DNA of 64,000 bases, taken from assembly GCF_022063185.1 (NCBI RefSeq), contig NZ_CP091913.1, positions 2,605,501-2,669,500 on the forward strand, read 5' to 3'. Source of the stretch: Nostoc sp. UHCC 0870 (GTDB lineage Bacteria > Cyanobacteriota > Cyanobacteriia > Cyanobacteriales > Nostocaceae). Positions 8,679 through 17,682 of this stretch are shown one piece after another; position 1 is the stretch's first letter, and the number at the start of each line of letters is the position of its first letter. Made by a program: the position numbers and the translations under genes. The notes beneath the pieces are model-generated. The model worked only from the letters and a program-made list of their open reading frames with translations, did not search any database and had not been told where the DNA came from.

Positions 8679-9839
8679 TTACAAAAAATTCTGGTTGTCA
8701 CTCTCCAGAATGCCTTTTTTGCCATGCTGATGTAAAAAATCTAGATAGCGTCGAGCAAAAACTTCCGGTGAAAACTGGGCAGCGTGCGATCGCATATACT
8801 CAGGGTTAAGGTCATCTTGATAAATTTCAAATTTTTCTACTGCCTCCACTAATGCCTCTGCTGTTTGTCTATTAAATAGTATGCCCGTTCCTGTGTCTTT
8901 ATATGAACGCACATCTTTTACCGTTTCTAAAGCACCTCCTGCACCATAAGCAATCACTGGAGTACCGCAAGCTTGAGCCTCTACTAAGGCAATACCAAAA
9001 TCTTCACAAGCAGCATATACAAATGCCTTAGCCCTAGACATATAGTTTTTTACCACTTCATCAGGTTGCCACCCCAGTATTTGGATATTTGAGTTTGCTA
9101 GCTCGCGGATTTGTGTCATTTCCGAACCTGTCCCAATGATTACCAATGGTCGTTGCAGTTGATTGAACGCTTGAACAATTAGAGATACTTGTTTATAACT
9201 CACTAACCGGGAAACGGTGAGATAAAAATCCTCTTTTTGAGACAAAAATGGAAACGTCTCCACATTTACGGGCGGATAAATGACTGTGGCTTCTCGTCGA
9301 TAGCACCGCCAAATACGCCGAGCAGTATGGTGAGAGTTAGCAATAAAATAGTCAACCCGATTTGCGCTCAATACATCCCATTGGCGCAACTGATGCAACA
9401 AGTAGCGAGTTACCCATCCAGCTACACCACTACCCAACTTACTGTGGTGTAGATAATCAAATGTTAAGTCCCAAGCATAGCGCATAGGGGTATGGCAGTA
9501 GCAGATATGTAACTGATCACCAGTAGTTAAAATGCCTTTGGCAACAGCATGGGATGAAGACAGAATGACATCATACTGGCGTAAATCCAGTTGTTCAATT
9601 GCCAGGGGCAAAAACGGCAGGTATTTTTGAATCCCATTTTTAGCAAAGGGAAAATGCTGGAGAAACGTAGTACCAATTTGACGTTGATACAAATAACTTT
9701 CAGGATTGCTGGATTCAAAGTCAATCAAAGCATATAAATCAGCATCAATGTGATGGAGAATTTCCCGCACGACTAATTCCGAACCACCGGTGGCTTTTGG
9801 TGTTAGCCACTCATGAACAAGAGCATATTTCAAGGACAC
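8679..9839 (-). CDS. Glycosyltransferase, GT4 family
   Basis: A 386-residue GT-B fold glycosyltransferase. The N-terminal acceptor domain starts MSLKYALVHEWLTPKATGGSEL with the GGSE loop typical of GT4 enzymes, and the C-terminal nucleotide-sugar site has EDFGIALVEAQACGTPVIAYGAGG (the E-x7-E motif). The preceding region YPPVNVETFPF fits the same family. It is cytoplasmic or membrane-peripheral. With the sugar transferase 94 bp downstream, it probably builds an exopolysaccharide or O-antigen-like repeat unit. Donor and acceptor sugars cannot be read from sequence. Start codon ATG at 9837-9839. Confidence 0.92.
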   Translation of the reverse strand: MSLKYALVHEWLTPKATGGSELVVREILHHIDADLYALIDFESSNPESYLYQRQIGTTFLQHFPFAKNGIQKYLPFLPLAIEQLDLRQYDVILSSSHAVAKGILTTGDQLHICYCHTPMRYAWDLTFDYLHHSKLGSGVAGWVTRYLLHQLRQWDVLSANRVDYFIANSHHTARRIWRCYRREATVIYPPVNVETFPFLSQKEDFYLTVSRLVSYKQVSLIVQAFNQLQRPLVIIGTGSEMTQIRELANSNIQILGWQPDEVVKNYMSRAKAFVYAACEDFGIALVEAQACGTPVIAYGAGGALETVKDVRSYKDTGTGILFNRQTAEALVEAVEKFEIYQDDLNPEYMRSHAAQFSPEVFARRYLDFLHQHGKKGILESDNQNFL

Positions 9840-9889
9840 AGCTAACTTTAAAATGTAAAAATTACGTCAAGTAACAGTGTGAGGTTAAC

Positions 9890-10015
9890 TGCATAGTTTC
9901 CCTTGGCGATGCAGGAATGGGAACTACCCCAGATGGCAATTAAAGACAGAGTTCTGCTGGGAGATGTTCCAGAGGGATGCAGCAACCTGATAACCTCAAG
10001 AGGATTGGGTATCAA
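9890..10015 (+). other. Possible structured leader, class unknown
   Basis: This 126-bp stretch upstream of the epimerase gene is not an ORF and contains several short dyads: CCTC-AA-GAGG with flanking GATA/TATC at 9989-10012, and complementary G/C-rich segments at 9905-9965. It lacks the cores of the TPP, cobalamin and SAM riboswitches. It may be nothing more than dispersed repeat debris. Confidence 0.25.
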
Positions 10016-10022
10016 CAGTTAA

Positions 10023-10070
10023 CAGTGAACAGTTACCAGTTATCAGTTGATGAATGGTAACTGTTCACTG
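10023..10070. repeat. Inverted repeat, 15-bp perfect arms
   Basis: CAGTGAACAGTTACC at 10023-10037 pairs perfectly with GGTAACTGTTCACTG at 10056-10070 across an 18-bp loop. The same CAGTGAACAGTT vocabulary occurs near 6230-6263 and around 85. It sits 47 bp before the epimerase start. Confidence 0.85.
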
Positions 10071-10117
10071 ATTTGAGTCTTCCCAGTCCTTACAAAAGAC
10101 ATAGGAGTTGGTAAATT

Positions 10118-11056
10118 ATGCGAATTTTGATCATGGGTGGTACTAGGTTCATTGGTGTGTACCTAACTCAACTTCTTGTAGAACAAGGGCATGAGGTAGT
10201 GCTATTTAATCGTGGTAATCGCCCCCTACCGAGTTTGCAGGGAGTAGGACAAATTATAGGCGATCGCACTGATCCTACACAGCTGAAGGCAAAATTATTA
10301 CCAGAAAACTTTGATGTGATTTTTGATAATAATGGTCGAGAACTAACTGATACTCAACCACTGGCAGAGATTTTTGCCGGTCGGGTGCAGCATTTTGTCT
10401 ATATGAGTTCGGCGGGGGTATATCTCAAATCTGACCAATTACCCCATGTAGAAGGAGATAAAGTAGACCCGAAAAGCCGCCATCGGGGTAAGCATGAAAC
10501 AGAAGCCTACTTGCAACAACAAGGATTACCCTTTACTTCGATTCGCCCTACTTATATTTACGGGCCTCAGAACTATAACGATTTAGAAAGTTGGTTCTTT
10601 GATCGGATTGTACGCGATCGCCCAATTCCTATTCCTGGTACTGGAGTCCATATCACTCAACTAGGTCATGTCAAGGATTTGGCGATGGCCATGTCTCAAG
10701 TGATTGGTAATCAACAGGCGATTGGGCAAGTGTATAATATTTCAGGCGATCGCTTTGTCACCTTTGATGGTTTAGCCCGTGCTTGCGCCCAAGCTGCCGG
10801 TAAATCACCCGATGACATCAAACTTGTGCATTACGACCCGAAAAAATTTGATTTTGGTAAACGGAAAGCTTTCCCTATGCGGGTACAGCATTTCTTTGCT
10901 TCAGTAAATAAAGCTCAAACGGAACTAAATTGGCAACCCCAATATGATTTGATTTCTGGGCTAACTGACTCTTTTGCAAATGATTATCTAGCCACTGGAC
11001 GAGATCAAGCTGAAATAGACTTTTCCACCGATGATGAAGTTTTACAAGCTATTTAA
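10118..11056 (+). CDS. NAD-dependent epimerase/dehydratase, CSP41-like
   Basis: A 312-residue atypical short-chain dehydrogenase. The Rossmann start MRILIMGGTRFIG gives the GGTRFIG nucleotide loop, and YMSSAGVY (about 103-110) resembles the active-site region. The overall pattern, including the NYNDLESWFFDRI segment and C-terminal WQPQYDL, matches the cyanobacterial relatives of chloroplast CSP41, which bind RNA and ribosomes in plants and may have lost sugar-nucleotide activity. A simple sugar epimerase cannot be excluded. TAGGAG lies 9 bp before the ATG. A strong hairpin terminator follows the stop. Confidence 0.88.
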   Translation: MRILIMGGTRFIGVYLTQLLVEQGHEVVLFNRGNRPLPSLQGVGQIIGDRTDPTQLKAKLLPENFDVIFDNNGRELTDTQPLAEIFAGRVQHFVYMSSAGVYLKSDQLPHVEGDKVDPKSRHRGKHETEAYLQQQGLPFTSIRPTYIYGPQNYNDLESWFFDRIVRDRPIPIPGTGVHITQLGHVKDLAMAMSQVIGNQQAIGQVYNISGDRFVTFDGLARACAQAAGKSPDDIKLVHYDPKKFDFGKRKAFPMRVQHFFASVNKAQTELNWQPQYDLISGLTDSFANDYLATGRDQAEIDFSTDDEVLQAI

Positions 11057-11065
11057 GGGATACAA

Positions 11066-11094
11066 AAACCCGGTTTTTTAAATAAACCGGGTTT
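11066..11094. terminator. Bidirectional hairpin terminator
   Basis: AAACCCGGTTT (11066-11076) pairs perfectly with AAACCGGGTTT (11084-11094) and has T-rich ends on both strands. It lies between the convergent epimerase and PrxQ genes and can serve both. Confidence 0.85.
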
Positions 11095-11120
11095 CTTGGT
11101 TTAGTTGATATTTAGACGTT

Positions 11121-11678
11121 TCAAGAAGCTTGAGATTGCAACTGTTCAAGTCTTGCCAAAACTTCTGCACTGTGGACAGATGGGTTAACTTTCACAAAAG
11201 TTTCCCGCAGCAAGCCTTGAGGGTCAATGATAAAACTATGACGCATAGATAAAAAACCGAGCCAAGAGCCGTAAGCTTTACTGACAGTACCAGTAGTATC
11301 AGCCAAAAGGGGAAATTTTAGCCCCTCAGAATCACAAAACTCAGCATGGGAATCGATATCATCAGCACTGATACCAACAACTTCAACATTTTTCTTCAGA
11401 TATTTTGGTAAATCTTCCTGAAAACGACGTGCTTCAATGGTGCAACCAGCCGTGAAGTCTTTGGGATAAAAGTAAAGGACTACCCACTTACCACGCAAAT
11501 CAGCCAGGGAAAGTTCACCATCACCTGTATTTGTGGGCAGAGTAAAATCTGGTGCAGGCTGATTAATCGCTGGAAGTTTACCTCCAAGTGCATGAGCAAC
11601 TGGGGCAAAATTTAACGCATTGATAACCGTGAAAAAACTGACCAACAATATCTTCAAAAAAGTTCGCCGGGAAAACAT
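11121..11678 (-). CDS. prxQ: Peroxiredoxin Q/BCP family, exported
   Basis: A 185-residue thioredoxin-fold peroxidase reducing hydrogen peroxide and alkyl hydroperoxides with thioredoxin-type donors. The peroxidatic cysteine is in DFTAGCT (C79) and a second cysteine at C115 may resolve it. The N-terminus MFSRRTFLKILLVSFF has twin arginines followed by a hydrophobic stretch and AHA-like cleavage region near residue 30, so the enzyme is probably exported to the lumen or periplasm by the Tat or Sec route; cyanobacteria also have cytosolic PrxQ copies without this. It is convergent with the epimerase gene, sharing the terminator at 11066-11094. Confidence 0.92.
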   Translation of the reverse strand: MFSRRTFLKILLVSFFTVINALNFAPVAHALGGKLPAINQPAPDFTLPTNTGDGELSLADLRGKWVVLYFYPKDFTAGCTIEARRFQEDLPKYLKKNVEVVGISADDIDSHAEFCDSEGLKFPLLADTTGTVSKAYGSWLGFLSMRHSFIIDPQGLLRETFVKVNPSVHSAEVLARLEQLQSQAS

Positions 11679-12194
11679 GATATAAAAAAAATAACAACTT
11701 TACATAAGTTTACAATTCATTTACGATCTTTAGTTATTACTATGGTTGAATTTCCGGGAAAAATCATTTAGAACTCAAAAATAAAGCAGAATTTTCTTGA
11801 CTGTGGGTACTGTAACAGAGTATAAAGGTGCTTGTATAAGTTCAATCAAGTAATGTTGGGTTAACAACTGCTTGTTTACTTATTAATTTGTGGCAAAGAA
11901 AAATAAAGGAATAAAGAATGAGGGTGGTGATGTTCAAGAAAACAGCCATAGCTAAGGTTATGGCAAACTTATTTCCATATTGAACTCCAAAACTTTCCTC
12001 AACACTAAATTCCTCAAATTTTCTCGCTTCAAAAAATGAGTGGATAATCAAAAACCATCTAGCTTTCCTTGAATTTTGTACTTAATTTTGCAGCGATGAA
12101 TTACCTCCAACTGCGGTCTAATTAACTTGACAGTTGGAAGATATCTGTGTGTTGACTAATTCTCAGATCAGTGTTCCTTCGATTGACTCTAGCT
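11679..12194. other. Intergenic region, only a weak ORF
   Basis: These 516 bp hold no confidently coding gene. A 69-codon minus-strand frame (11842-12051, TTG start) encodes one hydrophobic stretch of about 25 residues but has no visible ribosome site and no family resemblance I recognise. I regard it as probably non-coding. The right end is the leader of the beta-helix gene. Confidence 0.5.
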
Positions 12195-13655
12195 ATGACC
12201 AGCAACAAAAAACAACAATTACGCCAGTCTTTTTCTCTTAGTCTGGCTCTATTAAGCTTTTTATCCACACTCGGCTTAGATATCCGTTCCACTATTAAGA
12301 CTGACTCTGTAATTTCTCTGAATATGTCAGAGGTATCAGCCCAATCGACCAAGAAAGTGTACTACGTTTCACAAACAGGTAGTGATAGCAACCCTGGGAC
12401 AGCGACTCAGCCTTGGAGAAACATCAATTATGCCGTTGGTACAACTTCTCCTGTCCAACCTGGTGATACTATTCTGGTTCAGCCAGGAACTTACACAGGA
12501 CTCGTAACTCTCGGTAAATCAGGTAATGCTACGTCAGGACATATCACACTAAAAGCCAATGGTAGGGTTATATTGCGTGACCCTGACCCTATCAATGGTG
12601 GCTTCCGAGAAGGAGTGATTCAGTCAGCTCGTAAAGGTTATTGGATTATTGATGGCTTCCGCATTGAAAACACATCCTGGGCTGGAATTGCTCTGCGTGA
12701 TGCCAACAATATGATTGTTCAAAACAACCATACCTATCAGAGTGGTGCTTCAGGTATTATTGTTATGCCTGAAACCTACTATGGTGGCGGGGAAGCGGAG
12801 ATTACCAGTAGGAATATTAAGATACTAAGAAACACTGTTGAACGCGCCAACTGGAGATGGACGAGCAACCGTTCTACAGAGGGTACACAAGAAGCATTGA
12901 GTATCTGGGGTGTGGATGGTTTTGAGGTGGGATACAATACCCTCAAAGAAGGCAACCGTGAAGGTATCGATGCGAAAGTTGGATCTCGCAATGGTTCTAT
13001 TCATAACAACATAGTTACTCGTCAAGCACTAGTTTCAGGTACAACTAATGGCTATACAGGTGGACCAGCTATCTACCTTGATGGTAATCGAGCCAGGATG
13101 TTCAACATTGATGTCCACAGTAATACTGTGTACGGAAATACCGCCGATGCAATTGTGATTGCAGACGAAGTTCCTCAGATTGGGGATGTAACAAGTATTA
13201 GAGTTTATAACAACGTTATCTATGGGAATGGAATACAGCGTGTAAATGGTGGTGTAGGCATTCTCGTGGGCAGAAATGTAAGTTATGTTCAGATATTCAA
13301 CAACACTGTTGCCAAGAATGTGCAAGCCCTGGTTATTGATGGTTATCATTTCACTGGTGGTTATCAACCGTTTCAAATTATAGTTCGCAACAATATCTTC
13401 GCCGATAGCCTTTTCCGCAATGGCTATATCGCAGGTGCAAGCAATTTGTCAGTACGTAACAACTTATTTACAAATAAGTTTGCAAACCTCTATGACATTG
13501 GAGCTGGAGTGACATCTTTGTGGGCTTTGAACAATAACAAAGTACCGTCGGCGGGATTTGTCAACTTAACTGGTAATGATTTCCGTCTCTCATCGATTTC
13601 GCCAGCAATTAATACTGGTTTTTTCCGATTCTTTGAGTTCGTACAAACAGTTTGA
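12195..13655 (+). CDS. Secreted right-handed beta-helix protein, C-terminus frameshifted
   Basis: From ATG 12195 the frame encodes 486 residues with a signal-peptide-like N-terminus (hydrophobic stretch after the basic MTSNKKQQLRQS). DUF1565-type opening follows (KVYYVSQTGSDSNPGTATQPWRNI), then pectate-lyase-like beta-helix coils rich in NN and NTV turns. The function is probably polysaccharide binding or cleavage outside the cell; no catalytic set is certain. The frame ends in an odd FFRFFEFVQTV tail. The next frame continues as FDKDGNPRIQGTSVDIGAYES to a stop at 13720-13722, which is the normal end of such proteins (choice-of-anchor Q type). Removing one T from the T6 run at 13619-13624 restores a 508-residue protein. 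It is therefore either a recent frameshift or a sequencing error. Confidence 0.8.
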   Translation: MTSNKKQQLRQSFSLSLALLSFLSTLGLDIRSTIKTDSVISLNMSEVSAQSTKKVYYVSQTGSDSNPGTATQPWRNINYAVGTTSPVQPGDTILVQPGTYTGLVTLGKSGNATSGHITLKANGRVILRDPDPINGGFREGVIQSARKGYWIIDGFRIENTSWAGIALRDANNMIVQNNHTYQSGASGIIVMPETYYGGGEAEITSRNIKILRNTVERANWRWTSNRSTEGTQEALSIWGVDGFEVGYNTLKEGNREGIDAKVGSRNGSIHNNIVTRQALVSGTTNGYTGGPAIYLDGNRARMFNIDVHSNTVYGNTADAIVIADEVPQIGDVTSIRVYNNVIYGNGIQRVNGGVGILVGRNVSYVQIFNNTVAKNVQALVIDGYHFTGGYQPFQIIVRNNIFADSLFRNGYIAGASNLSVRNNLFTNKFANLYDIGAGVTSLWALNNNKVPSAGFVNLTGNDFRLSSISPAINTGFFRFFEFVQTV

Positions 13656-13801
13656 TAAGGACGGTAATCCCAGAATCCAAGGCACTAGTGTTGACATAGG
13701 TGCTTATGAGTCTTCCTGGTAGTTCTGTTTTCAATTTCTACGTATGAATCTAAGCGTCCACAGATTTCCTTCTTTTTGATTTAAAATATCGATTTTTCTA
13801 A

Positions 13802-13823
13802 CCTCTCCCAACATCAGGAGAGG
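13802..13823. terminator. Possible hairpin terminator after the beta-helix gene
   Basis: CCTCTCC (13802-13808) pairs with GGAGAGG (13817-13823). There is no clear T-run on the plus strand, so the role is tentative; CCTCTCC stems are also a dispersed repeat here (compare 28390-28672). Confidence 0.4.
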
Positions 13824-13910
13824 CTAGAAAAAAGGTCTCTTTAAGTCCCACACCAATTGGTGGTAGGCTCAATTTAGCGGGTCTAAATCCCCCACAATAC
13901 TCAGGAGTGT

Positions 13911-14165
13911 TTACTGATTTAACGACTCTGAGTGTGACTCTGGAAGCTGATCTATACTTTCGATGTATTGAGCATCTAAAAGAAAAGCTCCCTTAGCAAA
14001 GCGAATACCCCAATATCCACCAGGCCGACGGTCAAGGACTATACCCTCCTCACCTACTTGAATGATATCAGGGGGGCGTAACATCGGCATGGGGTCTGCT
14101 GTTTTGATATAGGGTGGTAATGCCACAACTCGGACTTTACTACCAATGGTAAATTCTTCAGACAT
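13911..14165 (-). CDS. sipA: SipA-like regulatory protein (DUF3148)
   Basis: Starting at the internal ATG (MSEEFTIGSKVRV) gives 84 residues, the usual size of SipA, a small SH3-like beta protein that binds the histidine kinase NblS (Hik33) and modulates its activity in cyanobacteria. The conserved core LPPYIKTADPMPMLRPPDII, then GEEGIVLDRRPGGYWGIRFAKGAFLLD, is intact. The longer open frame upstream (to 14306) adds 47 residues without family resemblance and is probably not translated. No cotranscribed gene is apparent. Confidence 0.88.
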   Translation of the reverse strand: MSEEFTIGSKVRVVALPPYIKTADPMPMLRPPDIIQVGEEGIVLDRRPGGYWGIRFAKGAFLLDAQYIESIDQLPESHSESLNQ

Positions 14166-14353
14166 ATAAAAAGAGCTAGGAGTTTTGATCAACTCATAGC
14201 TCATTATTTTGAACTTTACTAGAGGTGTGAAGGAAGATTTTGTTTTGTTGGGAAGGAGGTAAAAGGAAAGGGGAGGGCATATTTCCCCTTTCCCTATCTT
14301 CTGCAAGAAGTCTGTTAATTGGGTGTTATGGAAAATAATGCTTGTACTTCAAT

Positions 14354-14458
14354 GTAGGGTGCGTCAGTGCAAAAAAACCTAACTATACCAAGAAATTATT
14401 CATACTGACGCACCCTACTAACCGTCAATTTGGAATAATTTATTTTTTGGTGTTCCCT
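14354..14458. repeat. Composite repeat, copy 1 (15-bp TIR hairpin plus 40-bp tail)
   Basis: GTAGGGTGCGTCAGT (14354-14368) and its exact reverse complement (14404-14418) flank a 35-bp centre, followed by a 40-bp AT-rich tail (14419-14458). A second copy lies at 62208-62312, with identical arms and tail but the 35-bp centre in the opposite orientation (30 of 35 positions match after inversion). It has no coding capacity. It fills most of the gap between the Spy-like gene and sipA. Confidence 0.92.
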
Positions 14459-14545
14459 TAAGTCTAACAATGGTTGTAGGCGAGGGGTAGGATTAGAGGC
14501 AGCCGTAAAAGTTTGCATCGTCATGTAAAAACTTTTCAGGTGAGA

Positions 14546-15064
14546 TTAATTACCGTTTTGTTGACGACGTTGCTGCCAACGCTGACCACGACTAGCTTTC
14601 ATTTCTTGTAGTTTGGCTCGTTGTTCTGTAGTTAGAACTGCTTCAATTTGTTGTTTGGTATTCGCCCGAATTGTCCGCATTCTGGCTTTTTGGTCATCTG
14701 TCAAATTCAAGTCAGCCATTTTCTTACCCCGACGCTGACCTGCTTCGGGACGTTCACCTGGTTGACGTTCCGCTCGACGTGCTTGACGTTCTTGACGTGC
14801 AGCCTCTAGCTTGGCTTTTTGTTCTGGGGTGAACACGTTTTCCATTTGAGTGCGGGCGTTGCTTTGAATTTGTTTAATTCTGGCTTTTTGGTCTTCAGAC
14901 AATCCCAAACTTTCCCAAGGGCCTTTTTTTGCGGCTTGTGCAACCTGGAATGGTGAAGAAAAGGCGGTTTGTGCTTGAACAGCAAAAGGAGCTACAGTTG
15001 CAGTTAAAGTAAGAGCGATCGCACCAGCTAAGAGAGATAATGATTTGAGTTGCATTGATGACAT
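14546..15064 (-). CDS. Periplasmic Spy/CpxP-like protein with LTxxQ-type repeats
   Basis: About 172 residues from the ATG at 15062-15064 (MSSMQLKSL; a longer frame would need a TTG start). A signal peptide ends near VQAQT. The mature part is helical with two copies of an L(S/T)xDQKARxxxI motif (LGLSEDQKARIKQIQ and LNLTDDQKARMRTIR), each followed by a (F/L)TxEQ(K/R)AKL copy, resembling the LTxxQ repeats of the CpxP/Spy periplasmic chaperones. A basic RQERQARRAERQ linker separates them. It is divergent from a NarL-type two-component system 248 bp away, suggesting that the system could sense envelope stress and control it (inference). Confidence 0.85.
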   Translation of the reverse strand: MSSMQLKSLSLLAGAIALTLTATVAPFAVQAQTAFSSPFQVAQAAKKGPWESLGLSEDQKARIKQIQSNARTQMENVFTPEQKAKLEAARQERQARRAERQPGERPEAGQRRGKKMADLNLTDDQKARMRTIRANTKQQIEAVLTTEQRAKLQEMKASRGQRWQQRRQQNGN

Positions 15065-15312
15065 CGTTTTGTTTTTTGTGGTATGCAACCATCTTAATAA
15101 CTCACATCAATTACCCACATGAGGAGAAAGTCATGAATCCACCCATGACTTTAGTCATGATTGAAGTATGATTTAGGTGACTGGTAATACTTTCAAAACT
15201 AAAGTAAATATAGAAAACAGAATTGACTTTTGCCCCTTCGACTGCGCTCAGGGTCAACACCAAGCGTAGCCGAAGTTTTGACTTTTGACTTTTGACTTCG
15301 GAGCGCAGCGAC

Positions 15313-16521
15313 GTGACTCGTCCTATCCAAATTAATAATCATCCTTTTCGGTTCTTACTTTATTTAGAATGGATATTACTAGCAATTTCTGTGATCACAT
15401 CTGTATTGCCGCATCCTTCACCACGATTTGCTAGTAGATTTCCCGAATTAGCCATTTTAAATCTTACTATTTTTGGATTAATGGGCTTGAGACTACCTAC
15501 TAGTAATAATCTCGTGAAGATTATTTATACAGCCTGTGGAATTAGTTTAATTTTTATCACTGGTTTATTTGGTGGTCGAGCCGATCGCCTATTTCCTTTT
15601 CTCTATATAATTTTGGTTATTCGTAGCTGTTTGATTTTCCAATTACCTGGACGCTTATCAGTTACTTTTGTTTCATTCACTTTGTTTTTAACAACACTAT
15701 TATATCGAATACCTCGTTATCCTTTACCACCACAAGCCCAAGAAAAATTTCGTTTCTTTACTTTGAGTTTAGCTTTAGTTTTTGGTTTAAGTTTAGTATT
15801 TGTTTTAATTTTAATGAATACTGTATTATCGGAACGTGAAAGTAGAGAAAAATTAGCGATTGCCAATGAAAAGCTTAGGCAATATGCTCTGCGTATTGAA
15901 AATCAAGCTACTCTAGAAGAACGGAATCGAATTGCACGGGAAATTCATGATTCATTAGGTCATTCTTTGACTGCTTTAAATCTCCAATTAGAAACTGCTT
16001 TAAAACTTTATCAAGCCAACCCTGATAAAGCACAGAGTTTTTTGGCTAGGGCTAAGGAGTTAGGTTCTAAAGCCTTACAGGATGTAAGACAGTCAGTTTC
16101 TACGATGCGTTCCAATCCATTACAGGATAAATCTTTAGCACAGGCAATTGATATTTTGGCTGAAGATTTCCAACGTTCTAATAATATTCTTTTAAATCGT
16201 CAAATCAATCTTGAATATTCCTTATCTACTGAAGTTAATACGGCTATCTATCGCATTATTCAAGAATCATTAACAAATATATCTAAACACGCTAGAGCAA
16301 CAGAAGTTAATCTAGAAATAATTATCAATAGAGGCAGTTTATATATAACCATTCAGGATAATGGAAGAGGATTTGATCTAGAACAAAATACGACAGGATT
16401 TGGATTACAAAGTATGCGCGATCGCGCTTTATCTCTGGGAGGTAAATTTACAATCAACAGCGCATTCGGTTGCGGTTGTCAAATTACAGTTGATATTCCT
16501 CTAGGTAGGTTAATTTCATGA
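15313..16521 (+). CDS. Sensor histidine kinase, NarL/DesK class
   Basis: A membrane histidine kinase with about five hydrophobic segments in the first 175 residues, a short coiled linker, a HisKA_3 dimerisation domain with the phospho-acceptor in [11 protein letters not shown] (H212 from the start used here), and an HATPase_c domain ([11 protein letters not shown] as N box, DNGRGFD and [11 protein letters not shown] as G boxes). There is no separate periplasmic sensor domain, so it probably senses a membrane or intramembrane cue. The open frame reaches back to a TTG at 15292 inside repeat-like sequence; the GTG at 15313 with GGAG 9 bp upstream is a more likely start. The stop overlaps the regulator gene by 4 bp. 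Confidence 0.92.
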   Translation: MTRPIQINNHPFRFLLYLEWILLAISVITSVLPHPSPRFASRFPELAILNLTIFGLMGLRLPTSNNLVKIIYTACGISLIFITGLFGGRADRLFPFLYIILVIRSCLIFQLPGRLSVTFVSFTLFLTTLLYRIPRYPLPPQAQEKFRFFTLSLALVFGLSLVFVLILMNTVLSERESREKLAIANEKLRQYALRIENQATLEERNRIAREIHDSLGHSLTALNLQLETALKLYQANPDKAQSFLARAKELGSKALQDVRQSVSTMRSNPLQDKSLAQAIDILAEDFQRSNNILLNRQINLEYSLSTEVNTAIYRIIQESLTNISKHARATEVNLEIIINRGSLYITIQDNGRGFDLEQNTTGFGLQSMRDRALSLGGKFTINSAFGCGCQITVDIPLGRLIS

Positions 16522-17180
16522 TTAAAGTATTATTAGTAGATGACCAAAGTTTAATTCGTCAAGGATTAAAAGCCTTATTAGAACTAGAACCAGATTTGGA
16601 AATAGTGGGAGAGGCAGAAAATGGAGAAGTCGCGCTTAATTTAATTATTCAATCATTACCAGATGTGGTTCTAATGGATATTAGAATGCCTATCATGGAT
16701 GGAGTTGCAGCCACACGGGAAATTTGCAAGAATTTTCCGGGAGTAAAAGTTTTAGTGCTGACAACTTTTGATGATGATGAATATGTGAAAGCAGCCTTAC
16801 AACATGGCGCAATGGGTTACTTACTTAAAGATACACCTTCCGAAGAATTGGCTGTGGCTATTCGTGCCGTACAGAAGGGATATACTCAACTAGGCCCAGG
16901 AATCGTCAAAAAACTTTTGATTCAATTTCCGACTCCAATACCTAGTCAAACACCATCTATGCCACCCAGTTTAGCAGAACTGACCCCTAGGGAAAAAGAA
17001 GTTTTACAGTTAATTGCTATAGGTGCTAATAACCGAGAAATTGCCCAACAACTTTACATTTCTGAAGGGACAGTGAAAAATCATGTGACTAATATTTTAA
17101 ATCGGTTGAACTTGCGCGATCGCACTCAAGCTGCTATTATTGCCAATACCTATATATCTTATTTAAATGAGTCAATTTGA
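16518..17180 (+). CDS. Response regulator, NarL/FixJ family
   Basis: A 220-residue regulator: receiver domain (1-120) with acidic pocket VDDQ and phospho-acceptor D54 in [10 protein letters not shown] residues at the usual places ([20 protein letters not shown]), and a LuxR-type helix-turn-helix (about 150-210, [25 protein letters not shown]). The ATG overlaps the kinase stop (ATGA), so the two are translationally coupled partners. A likely target is the divergent Spy/CpxP-like gene (inference). Confidence 0.95.
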   Translation: MIKVLLVDDQSLIRQGLKALLELEPDLEIVGEAENGEVALNLIIQSLPDVVLMDIRMPIMDGVAATREICKNFPGVKVLVLTTFDDDEYVKAALQHGAMGYLLKDTPSEELAVAIRAVQKGYTQLGPGIVKKLLIQFPTPIPSQTPSMPPSLAELTPREKEVLQLIAIGANNREIAQQLYISEGTVKNHVTNILNRLNLRDRTQAAIIANTYISYLNESI

Positions 17181-17191
17181 CTCTGATCATC

Positions 17192-17617
17192 TTAGGTAAA
17201 TAAATTCAAACATTCCTGTCTTAGCACACCCTTGGTAACTCGGATGTTTCTAAATGATTTCGCAATCACTTCTTCACAAGTAATATTAATTTGTGCCTGA
17301 TTAATCGAAATTAAATCCGCAATTGAAGCACCATAGACAATTTCAGCCAAACCGCTCCAAACGCAAGCTGCTGCACACATAGGGCAAGGTTCACCAGTGG
17401 TATATATGCTATAACCTTCTAAGGAAAAGTTGTTGATTTGACTTGTTAAACGGCGAATAACATTAATTTCCGCATGAGCAGAAGGGTCGCAATCTCTACC
17501 GACAGTATTGTGTGCTGTTGCCACAACTTGATTATCATGAATAATGACCGCGCCATAAGGTGCATCTCCCTGTTTGGCTTCCTCAATTGCTAGACGCATA
17601 AAATATTCTTGGTTCAT
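17192..17617 (-). CDS. Nucleoside/guanine deaminase-like zinc enzyme
   Basis: A 141-residue cytidine-deaminase-fold enzyme of the tRNA-adenosine/guanine deaminase group. The zinc and proton-shuttle signature HAEIN (H48, E50) and PCPMC (C78, C81) are intact. Similar small proteins deaminate guanine or related bases in the cytoplasm. The sequence lacks the C-terminal features typical of the tRNA enzyme TadA, so a free-base or nucleoside substrate is preferred but not proven. It is convergent with the response regulator (11 bp apart). Confidence 0.88.
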   Translation of the reverse strand: MNQEYFMRLAIEEAKQGDAPYGAVIIHDNQVVATAHNTVGRDCDPSAHAEINVIRRLTSQINNFSLEGYSIYTTGEPCPMCAAACVWSGLAEIVYGASIADLISINQAQINITCEEVIAKSFRNIRVTKGVLRQECLNLFT

Positions 17618-17682
17618 AATTAGTTTGGTAATTTAGCCAGATAATCAGTAAAAATACCATATTCAACTACTGGTAGTGAAAT

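Noticed and set aside
9890..10015. Fluoride, SAM or TPP riboswitch
   Set aside because: Short resemblances (GGCGATG, AACCTGAT, GCAACC) are isolated; the required conserved cores and their order are absent.
11842..12051. Small membrane protein of 69 residues
   Set aside because: TTG start, no ribosome site, and no recognisable family; kept only as a weak possibility in the intergenic entry.
12779..13376. Minus-strand ORFs inside the beta-helix gene
   Set aside because: They mirror the sense frame and lack start signals; the plus-strand protein has clear signal and beta-helix patterns.
14166..14306. Extended SipA start
   Set aside because: The 47 additional residues have no match to the family and the internal ATG gives the normal length and N-terminus.
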